From Istiophorus platypterus (Eukaryota; Chordata; Actinopteri; Istiophoriformes; Istiophoridae), in assembly GCA_016859345.1 (NCBI GenBank), contig CM029121.1, positions 2,895,829-2,959,828 on the forward strand: DNA of 64,000 bases. Reading direction: 5' to 3'. The position numbers and the translations under genes are program-made. This document shows, one piece after another, positions 49,384 to 63,289 of this stretch. Below the pieces are notes generated by a model. That model did no database searches, was not told the DNA's origin, and saw only the letters and a program-made list of their open reading frames with translations. Numbering within the stretch: position 1 is the first letter of the stretch; every line of letters starts with the position of its first letter.

Positions 49384-51489
49384 AGCAAATTGCAAGAAAA
49401 GCTTATGCTGACCCAACTCCTGATAAATTCACTACATCTGAAACCAGACAGCATCTGAATAAAGGCAAAAACAAGAGCCAATAGACCTAACTAGACTGAA
49501 AAGGAACATCATGAATATATTATACTCAAGACACTTACAGGAATAGATCCTCCTCCTGACATGCACCACCAGCACTGTTCATATTCTAACCCATCATTCC
49601 TTCTCCACCACTAGTACAGTCCCATCCTCAGTAAATGCCACATCAGGGTTCCAGATACAAAGCTTTTGCAAACACTGCAAAACTACAATCTGAATGAAAG
49701 CCTATGAAAAAGATATGCTTCTTTGATTTTCTTTACAATAACGATATTTGATTTATTTAGTTTTACAGGCATTTTTTTAATCATATCTGTATTTTTTTTT
49801 TTGTTTTTGTTTTTTTTTCATTGTAGTGAAATTGCCACATTGTTGCTTTTTGCATTGTGTCATTGCAAGGTCACTCTTTCAATTGTAAAAGATATAAAAG
49901 CAATGTTAACATTTCAGTGTCAAAAAAATAATTGAAAATTTAGTTGGAATTAGTAAATTAATGCATGATGCCTTTTACAATTTATAATGTTATTTCTCAT
50001 GTCCTGTATATAAATGTTTGAAACAAAGGTTACAAAATAGTCTGAACAAAAAATGTAGAATTTACAACTCCATAACTACATCAACATTTCTACAATTCTA
50101 AATGTGTATTTCTGCCAAGGAATGCAACCTGCAACTGAGACAAACTTATTACACAAAAAGTTTCATTGCATTTTTTCAGTAACTGTTGGGTTGTCCACCC
50201 TTCCATTCTTTACAGGCTGTAAAGACCTCATACCTTGAATCCTGCAGGCTCCATCAGCCCTCTTGTGGTCAGCATTCTCCCAGCTGGCAAACGCTGGAGG
50301 TGTACATGCCTCAGACCTGTGGTCATGGAGGAAGTTATGGAAACACAAGGAGGCCATAACCTTAATCACCCTTAATTACCTTGTCTAGCAGGAAGCCCAT
50401 GGTGGACCTGAAAATCCTCATCCTGTTTGTAAGAATGCCAAGTGCAATTTCTACCCCTCTCCACGCCCAAGGGAGAAAATAGTTTAGTAACAATTGACTG
50501 TGGTCTGTACAAGCTTTTAGTGTTTGTAACCGTGTTGTCCTTGCCAAACCACAATACCAGCAGCCCGCTACCTATTCTTTATTTGCAAAAATATTTCTTT
50601 TTACCTTAAATGCTCTTTGAAAAACAGATGATCCCTAATGCGTGTATATCCAAATCTTTTCTTTCACCCATATTCTTTTCTTTTGTTTTTTTCCTACAAA
50701 TCGGCACACAAACAACTTGGCCTGCTCGTTTCTTGTGGACATCCATTTTAGAAGAATATCCTGTCTATCGCATGCTTTCACCTAATTTACTGTATTTCTT
50801 CTTGTGTGTGTTTTTGTTACAAAGGGTTGTTATGAGACCAGACAGAAATGCTGGGGATTTCTCTTCGTGAAAAAAAATTTGAAAGTTTTTGAAAGTCATG
50901 TAGTGTGTATATAGCATTACCAGCATTTGAATCAGTTCGCTCATACCTTGCATTGTTTTGGGCATCTCCAACTTTACTGAATAGTAGTTAATATAGAGGC
51001 ATGCAGGAATCAAAGGGAGAGAGAGAGAGGGTTGCTGGGTTCAGCAAAGGACTCATGCTGGAATTTTAACAAGTCCACACTAGATTTTGGAAAGGGTAGC
51101 AGCATAGCTGTAGTGGCTCCTATGGATTGAACAGTATAGAGAAACGTTCACATTACATCTCCATTTCCCATTCAGTTCTATTGATGCTCGGATAATAGAC
51201 AAATCAAGTGGGCCTTTTCTGTTTCTTGATGATCTCTAGCCGCTCCGTAGGATTTGCAGGTCTGAATTCACCTCTTTTCACCTTTACGAGGTCTTGTTGA
51301 AAACAGAACATGTCAACTATTAACCGTGTGATGACTGTGTCTTTATGTAACAGTGGTATCACTGGTTTAATTACTTTTTTTTTTTGCTATATTACAACAA
51401 GGGACCTATTTTTGTGGTATATCTTTAGTTATGCAGTCATGTAAATAATATCTGACTTGGGAAACAATGTGTTATGATGTTCCCTACAC

Positions 51490-51664
51490 AGGGAGGTCAG
51501 ACGTCAGGTTCAGCTGCAGTACAAACCCATACTTACTTACAGCTGTTGATAAAGTATCTTGCCCAAGGACATTTAGAAATGCAAATACTTCCTGACATGA
51601 GACTTGAAACCCAGATCACCATGTGAAGGATGGACCTGCTAATCACTAGTCTAACCTGCGGCCC
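51490..51664 (-). repeat. tRNA-derived SINE
   Basis: On the minus strand the element begins gggccgcaggttagactagt (A-box-like region). About 50 nt later it has ggtttcaagtc at 51601-51611, matching the RNA polymerase III B box GGTTCRANNC. It then has tgtccttgggcaagatactt, a segment shared by a common teleost tRNA-SINE. The left end of the tail near 51490 is less clear. Confidence 0.65.
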
Positions 51665-52461
51665 TTACATATTTGCTTGGATTTACAATCCCTTGTGTTT
51701 CTATGCTGCGCAGATTTATGTTCCCCTGCACTTACCTACTGTATACTGTAGGCTAAGGCAACATTTATCAAGGCCGCCCTTGTGTATAAGTAAGTAAGCT
51801 TTGTTCAAGGTGAGGTGGCACATAAGCCAGGACTTAATCTCCTCTTTTATTGGTGTGTAGGTGCCGTAATGGAACCCTGCGGCCAACAGAGCTGATTTCT
51901 AACAACACATTCATGTGTGACTGTGTTGTTTGACATGTTATATGTCAAATTCATCCACAGTAATACACTGTCATTTTCTATATGATGATGGTGCAATGAT
52001 CCAGTTTTTTTTGTTTTTGTTTTTTTTTAAACAATAGAAAAATTCACATTACAGATTCAATGCCCCCTGGCTTTCCATCAGCAACCAACCCAATTTAGGA
52101 AACAATGCTGCTGTTCAGAGCTCAAAAGCCACCTGTATTTGGCAGTGGTCAAAACAATCTCCTGCAAGTTATTGGTCCATGTTTGGTCCAGGGCCCCAGT
52201 TGTCTCTGAAAGTTACTGGAATTCCCTCAGTACCAAAAATAAAGTTGGATGATGTAAAGAGTTGGTTTTACAGTATCACTTCCATGGTTTCACTTGTCTG
52301 TGTTTGGAGGAGTAACCCTATCCAAGAATAGCATGTGGGGGGCCTTACATAGGGCATAAGAGGACATTTGCATTAGCTTCATTTGGTAATTGGCCAGTCA
52401 CAATAGCAGGAAGTGAATCAAAATGCTCAGTGGACAAGATAACAGACTAGAACAAATGTAG

Positions 52462-52486
52462 GCTATACTATACTATACTATACTAG
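52462..52486. repeat. (CTATA)n pentanucleotide microsatellite
   Basis: About five units of tatac. Confidence 0.9.
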
Positions 52487-53279
52487 GGAGATGAGGTCTT
52501 TTTAGAGGTCATACAGTGTACCGTTGGTGTATTGGAGCTTCAGGAAGGGAATAATGCACGTAGAGAGGGGTGGACAAAAGATCAGACGCACCTTTAAGTT
52601 ATACACAATAGCACTGCTAACTTCAGATTCAAGAGGTGTCCTAGATTTTAAACCTCACCTCACACACCGTCAGAAAATGCACTAGAAGAACAAGTTTAAG
52701 AAAGTCTAGGTCAGCTCTCTGTGAAGAAAAACAGAAAAATACTAAACACTAAACTCATTAACACTAAACTCATTCATACTGGAAAAAAAAGTTGTGTGGT
52801 AGAAATATCAAAGTAGAAGCAAAAACAGGGAATCTTTGTCACTTTTCATAAGTGGTGCTATCATACATGGAACCTGTAGACAACCACACACAGCAGACAT
52901 TATTAATCATTTAACAGCCTGTAGCATCTAATAACCACCACTACTCTGCATGTGCCACATAATATGCATTGCTCTGCAACTTGCACGTCTCCATTAAAGA
53001 CATAATTATAATATAGCTTTGTATGCCTGCAACCAGTAGAATACTAATGCCTGTAGAATGACTAAACAGACTGTTAAGCACAGACTTTACATTTATTTTT
53101 AACTCCGTTTATAAAAGCCTTCTCCTCAAAGTTGCAACTAAATTCAGGCTTTACACTCCTGATGCATTCACTCATGGTGAATGTAAAACACTACATATAG
53201 TGACGGCACAAATGATGTGAGGAAATCATCAGCCCCCGTTTGTAACATTTCTTAAAATAATTGAGACTCAGAAACAGAG

Positions 53280-53700
53280 AATTTCAAAGAAGGCAGTAAA
53301 AAGTTCAAAACAGCAATGTCTTTCTCCAAAAGCAAGAGGTCATACACAGGTAGTCCCAGATACAGGCAAACAAAAGCAGCACGGAGCAGGCAAAAATTCA
53401 AAAAAACAGCTAGCAAAGCAAAGTTATAAACCATTGGGGGGCAACACAAGGAGAATGCTGGAAAGCAGTTCAGACAAGAGGAGTAACAAACGCAATCTGG
53501 CAGAGACCAAAGGGGAACAGGGGAAGTATTTAATGGGTTGGACTGGTGGTGAACAGCAGGGGCAGGTAAACAGGCGGGGACCAGGGGATGATGATCAAAG
53601 GGGTGGGAAGCACATGAGGCCGGGAACTGAAATAACAGACAAAGTAAGAATAGAAAATTAAACAGGAAACTAGATGATGAAAAATATGACAAGAAATTAA
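53280..53700. repeat. Purine-biased dispersed repeat (probable retroelement remnant)
   Basis: A+G-rich + strand with caggcaaacaaaagcagcac, gcaatctggcagagaccaaa and catgaggccgggaactgaaa. This is the style of a teleost retroelement-related repeat in which agacaggcac...aatctggcagag recurs. The 172-codon minus-strand open frame across it is Leu/Phe/Ser low-complexity and not a credible protein. Similar sequence is seen near 63.3-63.75 kb. Confidence 0.4.
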
Positions 53701-53895
53701 ACAATTTGCTCTTCTGCATCTTGGCATCTTGTATCTTCTGGCATAGCAAATGTCTCCAGGGAGGAAACAATGGGCAATCAGGGCTTCAGTCGGCTCTACA
53801 TGGGGGCGGCCATTTTAGCGCTGCTGAGACTTCCTGAACAGCAGGAAGCAGGCAGATGGTGTTTGTTTCTCTTTGTGTGTATTGGTATGTGGATT

Positions 53896-53901
<6 letters not shown>

Positions 53902-53941
<40 letters not shown>
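53902..53941. repeat. (TG)n microsatellite
   Basis: About 19 uninterrupted TG units. A 17-nt poly-A run follows at about 54045-54061. Confidence 0.95.
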
Positions 53942-53942
<1 letters not shown>

Positions 53943-54089
53943 CTGTGTGTTTTTAGGAAACTTTTTAGTCCTCCACTCTCCTCTTAAAACAGGTCCCTGC
54001 TTATTGTATTCAAATGCAATGATGTTAATGATGTTAATAGTACAGAAAAAAAAAAAAAAAACAAAACAAAACAGCATGGAAGAGGAGCT

Positions 54090-54265
54090 AAAAAGCCTCC
54101 CACCAATACCTGCTCAGCGGCACAGGCAGACAGACACATTCAGAGAACAGTTGGTGAACATAGTGGAGCATTTAGCAGCTAGAAGACAGATGTTTCCCTT
54201 AGGAACTGGTGGAGACCAAAACCAGATCTAAAACAAACACCAGGTGGAAACAAACGCCACTCCAA
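54090..54265 (+). repeat. TTAA-type MITE, copy 3 (partial)
   Basis: It has ctgctcagcggcacaggcag, the identical core at 54154-54180, and aactggtggagaccaaaacc followed by caccaggtgga. It is flanked on the left by a GT microsatellite and a poly-A run. The ends of the element are missing. Confidence 0.7.
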
Positions 54266-54614
54266 ATGAACGATCATTTTGCTGGACACTGGAAAAGGTG
54301 ATAATAAAGTATGTATCTATGAAATCCTTGCATGCAGAAACAAACAAATTGTGTCATGTTAACTCCAAAGAAGTTCCTCAAACTGTTCACAGGGGGAGAA
54401 CTGCATTTAAACCAAAACACAATTGGTTTGACAATGTGGACAACTCAGGACAAGTGAGCATTTGATTGACAAGTGAAACAACCATAGACTGCACTGTGCC
54501 ACACCCACACAGACAAAATGACTGACAGTTTTAATTACCGTGGCAACACCTGTCATTTCACAGCTGAGCCAGTTGTTCTGAAAATAGCCCATGCTAATCA
54601 GAGTTTGTGTTGTT

Positions 54615-54650
54615 TGTGTGTGTGTGTGTATGTGTGCGTGTGTGTGTTTC
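54615..54650. repeat. Interrupted (TG)n microsatellite
   Basis: tgtttgtgtgtgtgtgtatg followed by tgcgtgtgtgtgtttc. Confidence 0.85.
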
Positions 54651-54767
54651 ATCTGTGACAGTCATTACAGATAATAAGCACAGACTGTCCTATAATTTAT
54701 GCAGTAACAGGAGCAAATGGCGAGTAAAAATAAAAGTGAGCTGCCATTATGGAAAGTCATGGAGGTA

Positions 54768-54832
54768 TTGATGATAATGATGGTGACAGTGGTGGTGGCA
54801 GTGATGGTGGCAAAAATGATGATGCTGGTGCT
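54768..54832. repeat. Degenerate GAT/GGT trinucleotide-rich stretch
   Basis: Variant gatgataatgatggtgacag and gtggtggcagtgatggtggc units give false acidic or valine-rich frames. Confidence 0.7.
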
Positions 54833-55324
54833 ATCCATACATCCATCCATATTTAAGTCAGTCATATATCTAGGTCAGGGTCCTGATGTAAACAAGGTGT
54901 TAGTGTGCAATTGCCTACAAAATCCATCTCAGGAACAAATTGTTGCAAGGCAAAAGGAGCCAGTACAAAAAGTTTTCAGTTTCCTTCTTAATGAAAAACA
55001 GAGGCTGCGGTCAACTTGACATCCGGTCATCAGACTTAATTTGGGACATGCTTTGACCGTGAAAAAATGATCAGCAACAGACATTTCTCTTGCTACTCTT
55101 GCAGAATAATGCACCTATACAAATCTATTCAAACACTCACAATGTTCTATCGATATATGCAGACACACCAGGGCACATAGTACACATAAGTCTTTGCCAC
55201 TGATCTGCTAATAAATGTGATGTTAAAAAAGACTGGATAATAACTTTATATTTCTACATGATCCATGATATTGGTTGAGATTGCTAAAACAAGATAAAAC
55301 ATAAAACTACTATATATCACCAAA

Positions 55325-55445
55325 ACCTCCCTGCATCAACATATAGCATGAACACCATAATGCTGGCATGGGCAGCATGATTCTACCATGCAGATGTTAG
55401 CATTTAGCTCGAAGCACTGCAGTGCCTAAGTCCCAGAGCTGATGG
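55325..55445 (-). repeat. AGCACTAAAC-type repeat fragment, inverted
   Basis: On the minus strand it reads gacttaggcactgcagtgct, then tcgagctaaatgctaacatc and gcatgctgcccatgcc-like text, the first part of the family seen at 28.3 kb. Confidence 0.65.
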
Positions 55446-56423
55446 TGGTGCTAGAGATTCTTTTACAATAATAAAATAGAAATATTAAAAAAATTCATTT
55501 CCTACAAAAAAGAGATTACACAATGGTATATCTGGAACTATCTATTTGGTTCTTGTACATTTGTTGTCACCAAGTGATCTTCAAAGTAATTTACAACTGC
55601 CGTCTGGCTGCCATCCAGTTCTGGGTTACAACAAATGTTTGAGTATCAAATTGGTAATGGCAGATGACAGGTGAATGGAGAAAGGAATCATAAAGGTTCA
55701 TATGAAATCAACCTGAATTTTGAGAATCAGGGATATTTATGATTCATCCTTATTTTATTGAGTTCTTTGAGTCAGATACAAGGAAAGGCTCCCAAAAAGG
55801 CCCAGAGAGCAACAACATAAAGTAAAAAAATAGAAAAAGAAATCGAAATATTTCTTGCTCTCTCTTCTCTTCCCTCCTGTCCTGAGAGTAATATGATAAG
55901 GCCCATAATCACAGCAGCTATGAATAATAAAGACTGTCACATCAGCAGCTGAAAGGAGAGGAAGGACAGATCTTGAATCAAAGGAAAATGGGCAATCACA
56001 ACAAAGAAACACAGGGACAAACACAAACATAGATAGATCTTGATTTTCTTTTATTCACTGCTGGGGAAATACTACTACTACTAGTTTAAAGTTCAATATT
56101 CTGTCAGCAAAAGTTCATCTTCAGTAATTTGTCATCAGTTATACGTTGCAATACTGAACACAAACTGTGTGTGGTTACTAAAGAACAAGTGTGAAACGAT
56201 TAAGGAATGACCTGATGGTTGATGAGTCGTTAATAAGTGGTTCCCTAATGACTCCAATGCAAAGAATATGAAGTAGTAGTTACTGGAGAACAGACTGTGA
56301 GACATGATGCTAATGAATCACGAGGTAATAAGTATCATAAATATCGAAATCCACATACTGACTGCTTTCCTCATGAGTCGTTCCTGATAAACTACTAAGG
56401 TCCCAAAGAGGTAAAAAAATGCA

Positions 56424-56466
56424 AACACACATGTACGCACACACACAGATGCACGCACACACACAG
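56424..56466. repeat. Interrupted (CA)n microsatellite
   Basis: Two variant cacacacatgtacgcacaca / cagatgcacgcacacacaca units in tandem. Confidence 0.85.
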
Positions 56467-57261
56467 CTTCACCTTAAAGTAAGTCTGCAAGAATACTTTA
56501 GGCAGATAGAGAATTTGTGCAGTGAAGGATGAAGCTAATATTGCTCAGCTGTTATTTTTAGCAATCACAAACTAAAGTCTCAAAACTGTATGCTAATGGG
56601 CCAGAAGAGCTTTTCAGATGTGTTATCTGAGTTTCTTCACACTCTACATCCTCTAGCTACTCTATTTTCCCATTGTTAAAACTTCCCATTTTATTTCCAC
56701 TATTGATTTCCACCCAGACTGCAGTTACGCAGCTTTTATATAGACTCAGGTTAGACTTAAAGTGGCTTCACTTTTGTCAGTGTGATATTTCAGTTTTCCT
56801 TTTTAATGAATTTGCAAAAAAAAAATCTAAAATTCAATTAATTCAGCTATGTGGCTCAAATATTATGTTATTGGGTTGGCAGCTACACACTAGATATTCA
56901 GTAAATTGCAGATATTTTTTAAGACATTAATAGCTACAAACAGATATTGGCTTTGCATTACAGGTATTAACAGTATTTGTTTATCACATCAATTGCAAAT
57001 GAGCTGAAAATGTATATTTAAAAAATTGTTATGCTTACACAAGAAGCATTTGTCAACAAAACAAATCTTGTAGTATTAGAAATAGGACGATTAAGAAAGC
57101 TCTGTTCCCAAAGTCTTTGAGTTTACCTTTGAACCTTTGAGTTCTGAGGGAACTGTTACAAAACCAGAGATGGCTGTTGACATTTGGGTAGATGTAACAA
57201 TCTTAGAGATTGATTGGAGAAAATCCCTCTTTGGTCAAACCGATTATAACATATTCATTCC

Positions 57262-57336
57262 ATTGATGGGGGGTCACAAGCTGAAGCCGCTTCATTTTAA
57301 GGGGTCAGTGGCCAAAAAGATTAAGAAACTCTAATT
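57262..57336. repeat. hAT-like repeat tail
   Basis: ggggtcacaagctgaagccg then taaggggtcagtggccaaaa and agattaagaaactc resembles the common tail GGGGTC...GGGTC...CCAAAAAGGTT-AGAACCACTG. The left boundary is unclear. Confidence 0.4.
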
Positions 57337-58489
57337 TGAGGTCTGTCTGGCAATTGGGTAACAGTCTTCTGACCCAATACAAAATGAAATGACCCAAACC
57401 AGCAATGAGTGCACCCTGCTAATAAGTAATGTGTGTGCAGCCAAAGTCTTTTTTATAGTTACTACTGCCGCTGCTAATGACAATATTACTAATAATAATT
57501 AAAACAATTCAGTGTTCAATAACATCTTTATTGTATAATAAAATCATATTTCATGAATTCACATTGAGCAATGTGTCTACAGAAACATTAAACAGTGAAC
57601 CTGTGGCATGTGTAAAAGTAATGAAAAGAAGAGATTACAGGAGAAATAAGATGAAAAGAGAAGATGAAAGAAACAATGAAAAAAGCTCTGCTTCAGGTCT
57701 CCAGAGGAACATGGAGGATTTACAAGGATTTACTCCAGGAAAATGTACATTCAACTGCTGTTTCCTCCTCTGCTGCACTCATACCTTCTCCTTTCTCACT
57801 CCTCTGACTCATAGTACCCTCACCTCCTCCCCCCTACTTCTCCCTCCCATCTCCTCTCTGCTCTCTACTCTGATCTTCCTCTCTCCTGTCTTTTTTCCTC
57901 CCCCCGCTTATCTTCTCCTTATCTTACTCTGCTTCCTCTTGTTATTTTCCTCTCCTGTTTTCTCAAGCTCCAATCATGTCATCATTTTTCATCTATATTT
58001 TCCCCTACGTCACCTTTTTTTAAAAAAACATAAATCTTTAGTGACCAGTCCAACTATTTTAATATATTCTACATTCTATTTCTTCTCTCTAAATGAGGGA
58101 AATCAATTTTGTAGTTTAGTTTCTGTTTCACGAACTCATATTCACATTTTGTTACCACTGTATTTGATTTGGCAATGAATGAAGCTGTTAAAACTTAAAG
58201 CCTATTTATATATATTCTGTTGTTGCTCCAGATCATTTAAAGTGAAAAAAAAATGTATTACTAGGATCCTTCAGGAAAGATTCAAATCCAAATCTACCTG
58301 AAGTCATTCATAGCAGTATGCAAAAAAAATGAAAAAGCAGGAGGATTGTGCTGTAGGCTGCAATCTTGTTTTTTTTTTCTTCTTGTTGTGTATTGTTGTG
58401 AGATGAACCATCGCTGCATTGCAATAGCAGTGTAACATTCGTTTTATTTTGCTGTCAGAAAAATATTAAGTGACTTGTGAATGTATGAC

Positions 58490-58870
58490 ACAGCAGCATA
58501 AACACCATTAGCATCGAGTATAAAGTACATGTTGTGCAGACTGCAGGTACAGATGCACAAGTGGTGCTAAAACCAAATCCATACCAACAGCATTTTGGGG
58601 GAGGTTCTGAGCTTGTCGGATATCCATCAGTCATCGGAACCTGTTTGGTAGAGGAGCAGCCATTCTAATCCCACAAATCTCTGAGTTTCTTTTTGTTGTG
58701 AACTATTTCTCCAAGGATCAATACAAACATCTTAGTTCTGCTATGAGCTTTCTGGTCACACTACAGACATATCAAGCTGTTTTCATCTATTGAACGGTCC
58801 AGTAGCCTAAGTGGCATTTTGGATATCTGTCAGCCGGTTCTGAGGACAATGAGGCTGTAACAGAGTCTCA
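58490..58870. repeat. Possible diverged AGCACTAAAC-type repeat
   Basis: It has accattagcatcgagtataa, agtacatgttgtgcagactg and later gagctttctggtcacactac. The likeness to the 28.3 kb repeat is weak and I could not follow it end to end. Confidence 0.25.
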
Positions 58871-60627
58871 TTTGAGGGACAAAGATTTTTCTTGTCGCTG
58901 ACTCAGTGTGTCTAATGTGAATTTAGTGTATGGATTGGGACGTTAATCAGCCTGTCCGTCCAGCCCTTTTTTCTAAAGCAAGATATATTGATAACTACCA
59001 GCCTGACCTTTCCTCCAGCAACAAAATCGGGTTAAAATTCTGTTTGACTGACACTTTTGTCCATAATATAGAATGTTAACTGGTTAGCATATGTAGCTTT
59101 CACTTCAGCTAACTACACTAAACAGTTCATCTCGCTAGCAGACGATTGATAATACAAACACATAGATTTCATGCATGGATGTCACTCATTCACACTGCTC
59201 TTTTACCCACATAGCTTATTTATTCCTTTCACTAATCGGGGATCAGATCAACAGCTTGCACTGTGCTGAAATTGCTGAAGACTTGTTACACGTGACAGGG
59301 AGGAAGATGGCTACCTCAGTGTCACTAAAGCCGAAAATTATTATTAGGGACACACCCAGTATGCATTATATTCATGTGGTTACTTCCACAGATCACACTG
59401 AAGTACATACACATAAGGAAAGATTACAGACTATGTGTCTGCCACCTGAGGGGTTTACACTTGGATTATCATCATTATCAGGTAGCGATCCAAACTTCAA
59501 ATGACTCATGATGTGGCTGAGTGTAAACGGGATCAAAATATCTAATATCCTGAACAGACCCCGATGCCAGAGGTTGGATCTTTTTACAATACAACAGAGA
59601 TGAGCTGCAGGTAAACATCAAGGCTGTTGGTATGTTATAATCTCAAATTTTCATGTGATCTTCTCTCTCTATATCCTTCACTTTTAGTGCAGCTTTACCA
59701 TTCAAGTCCCTCTTCAATGGATAGTTTCAGTCACACGTGCACTCACATACACAAACACATACACATGTTACTTTTGTTGAATTATACATTCTGTGCACCG
59801 CACTCTACTGATTATACAGTAAAAACGACATTATGCAACAAATATAGTTGGTGAGAGGTTTTTTACATTTATTTTTAAACACCTGTGATCAAGTATCTCA
59901 TGGCTGGAAAAACAAAACATGATTATGAATGAGATCATCACTCATTTCTGTAAACTTCACATGGTGATTTTTAGATTAGTTGTGAGGATAAACATTACGA
60001 ATGTCATTTCAGCCGCTCTTATCTCCTACTCTTGAAACAACATTTCTTCAAACAACTGCTTTCTGTTCTTACACATTAATTGACACTTCGACTGCTTTCA
60101 GTGTTTTCACTACTTTCATCTCTTATTTGTTGGTCTTTTCATTACTCACAACATCTCTGTTCAAAATGACCAATCGACTATTCCTTTATCAGAATTGTTG
60201 CTGAACTGTAATCTCCACTACTTGCTGCTGTTATCAGCTGACAGAGTGTCAGTGTCACACGTCTCGCCTCATATGGCCCCTGTACTCCATTTAGCTAGGT
60301 CTCTCTGCCCTTGCTGCTTTGCAATGAGCCAAATGCTGGCTCCGCGGAACTGAGTGCAGCCTTTGTGCCCAAGCTTAAGAGTGATGACATAGTGTACTGA
60401 CACACCTTAGAGTACCCGGCTACATCACTGCAGCAAGGTGAGAAGTTAAATGACTGCCTGTCAGCAAAAAGCACCTAGTCTCTACAGGTGAACCGAGCCT
60501 ATTAAATTCTCTGTGCGTAAATAAACGTGTGTTCGGAGAACTGCACAGAATCGTTTTGAAACAAAAAGTCGTGAATTTTAATGCATCAAACTGTCAGTCA
60601 TTTAGGCATTTTATGAAGAGTGGTGCA

Positions 60628-60666
60628 TGTATGTGTGTGTATGCATGTGAGTGCGTGTGTGTGTTG
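60628..60666. repeat. Interrupted (TG)n microsatellite
   Basis: tgtatgtgtgtgtatgcatg followed by tgagtgcgtgtgtgtgtt. Confidence 0.85.
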
Positions 60667-61189
60667 TATTAAGCAGCGGTGGTAAAAACCCCCTGTGGAG
60701 AGTCAGATTCAGAAAGAACTGCAGACAGGCAAAGGCAGACTGAAACTGGTGATGATACATTTTCTTGTTTGTTTTTCTTTTCTCTAAGAAATATGAAAAT
60801 TGTCATTTGAAGTGCTGTGAAAACTTTTTCAACTTTGACTTGCTGAAAGCTGCAGTGATGTTGGCAGGGGAATATGAAGGAGAAACCACCAATTTAAATC
60901 AGGTTGTTTCATAGCAGGTATTTCTTTTTATATACACAGTACAGTACAGTTCTATCTATGTAGGTACAAAAACCACACATATGTAATGTATACAAACAAT
61001 CTACATTCTAGACTCTAGTTTTTGTTCTTTGTGTCAGCATGTTCAAATTGAAATAAATTTATAGATATCACCATAAAGGGCCAAGTTTCTTCTTTGATTT
61101 CCCTTTGAGCACATATCCAAAGTGCAAGGGTTTAAAAGTAATGGGTCACTGGGGAAGATGTGAGTTCTTTCCACGTTAGGGGTCTGGAG

Positions 61190-61600
61190 GTGGGATTCAG
61201 GAAACAGGAAACATCAAGGCAGAGTGGTTCTGGAGGGTGGTGATTGAGTCAGAACCCCTCAGAAGGACAGCGGTGACATCACAGGTGAGGGCGTTCATGA
61301 GGGCAGGACCACTACAGTGGATGAGCAAGAGGAAAGCAGTGAAGGCAGAACACTGGAGTTGGAGGCAAAATGCAAGACAGCCAGAAGACTTGAGACCAGG
61401 GCAAGTGCCATGAAGCTGGAGTGTGAAGCTGGCAGACGGAAAAAGGAACTCATGGGGCCCTTCAATGGAAACCCAGCAGGTGGATGGCTGAGGGGTCAAA
61501 CAGGCAAATGGCTGAAGAAACGGGCAGGCAGCTGCTGGTTAGAAAGCAGAGGCCTCGGTGGAAGCTAGTGACTGGAGTGCAGGGCAGACAGATTGATGAT
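61190..61600. repeat. Purine-biased repeat-like segment
   Basis: Long A+G-rich + strand with caggaaacatcaaggcagag, ggcagaacactggagttgga and aaacgggcaggcagctgctg. Open frames occur on both strands (83 and 100 codons), but none has a recognisable domain. Likely old repeat sequence. Confidence 0.3.
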
Positions 61601-63289
61601 CTGCGGCGGTCTTGGTGAATACAGCAGATTGATGAATACACCGTCGGCAGGGGTCGCCAGATAAGCTGCAGCAGTGCAGATGCACTTGCTAGTCAGCAGA
61701 GGGTCCAAGGTGCAGGCTAAGTGGACCCACCTATTCATGAGCATGCTTTCTTCTGGGAGCTCCAATATCAGGATACCCTTTTAAAATGGTGAGGTGAGTC
61801 TTCAGGAAAGGTGCCTACCTGGGATTTTCAAGGGCATATAGGAGGCTATTCAATCAAGAAGCAGCCTGCTCCAGGCAGGTGCTAGGAAGACTCAGATTAG
61901 TATGAAAACTCAACAAGCATGCTCTGATGGACTCAAGTTCTGCAGTTGCTGAGACAACTACCTACATGAGGTCTAGAATCTTGATCAAGCAGGACAGTGA
62001 AGAGCATCAATTGTTTTACGTTGGTGATGTTTAAATTCACTCTCACTTTCAGCCATTAAACTCCTCCAAAAGAGTGGCTTCATCTGTATTGGCCATTCTG
62101 GCCAGATCGTCCTGGCACTGTTGGCATATATAGGACACAGGAAGGAGGACCAAATCCAGACCCTGACCAGGGAGGCAGAATGGTTCATGGTGACAGCTGA
62201 GACTTAAAGGCAGGGAGGCAGGTGCAGGAATAGGTTACTGGTAACATAAAAACTGGTCTCAGGATGGCAAGAACAAAGTCTACAACATGCAGATGATAAA
62301 TGATACGATAATCTCCCAAAGCATATTGGGAAATGATCTGTCTGAGCCACATAAGCTGACTGAACTTCCTGGACTTCCTGGACTGTATGTCATGTTTCTC
62401 TGGTCCCTGAAGCTACACGCCCTGCCCAACGCAGCCCATTGTATTGTATTAATGCAGGGCTAAATCAGTTCAGACAGTCAGTTAGCCATCGGATTGGTTT
62501 GTTGGTAGTAACCAGCTCAGGCAGTGGTTTGTTATGAGAAGTCAGAATCCAGAATCATATGTCTTGCAAAATGTATTTCCTGTTGCAAATTAGTAGTATA
62601 TGAACATCATCTCTAGGAGATAGCATTGTCAGCAAACACAACTGAGGTTCAGTATCAACTAAAATATTAACAGCCCAAAGAAATAATTAAATATTTGTAG
62701 GTACATTAATTAATAGATATAAAAATTTTAAACATTTTTATTTCCACTACTCATACAGACTAATAGATGATTTCCTCTCTTTTCTCCATTAGCCTGCGAT
62801 ACATGGACAACTGAATTCACCACATTCATGCTCTATACACTCAGTCTGTTCTTTTGTTTGAACAAAGGCCCACTCGACACAGAGCTAAAAGAGAGAAAAC
62901 TTACATTGACTATTTGAGAACAGAGTAGTTTTTCAGAATTCACCACCCCCATTTCAAATGCTCATAAAAACAATTAGCAGGAATTAACATATCTTCCTGT
63001 TGTTTCTATTTAAATTGTAATGATATCAAAACAACTGACTGCAATGGATCTGTGCCAATGTATCATGTGTAAATAAGAAAGGACATTTCATGTAGATCCT
63101 GTAGAGTGATCATCAATCAGTCTGTTTTATATCCATATTATGAAACAGATTTCTTTCTGGTAATACGACAGTATCCGATGAAATCACCCAATTTGAGCAA
63201 TATGATGTATAATGAATGTAGGATTAGTATATGTGCATATATATTTATTCACATATATAAATAAAATAACAAGACAATAGTCTGTATAC

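Noticed and set aside
53252..53770. 172-codon minus-strand open frame rich in Leu, Phe, Ser and Cys
   Set aside because: It lies across a purine-biased repeat; the composition follows from base bias and there is no family resemblance.
57477..58178. 233-codon + strand open frame, the longest in the window
   Set aside because: Its second half is translation of a CT-rich low-complexity stretch (Leu/Ser/Pro/Phe runs); no domain, no splice structure.
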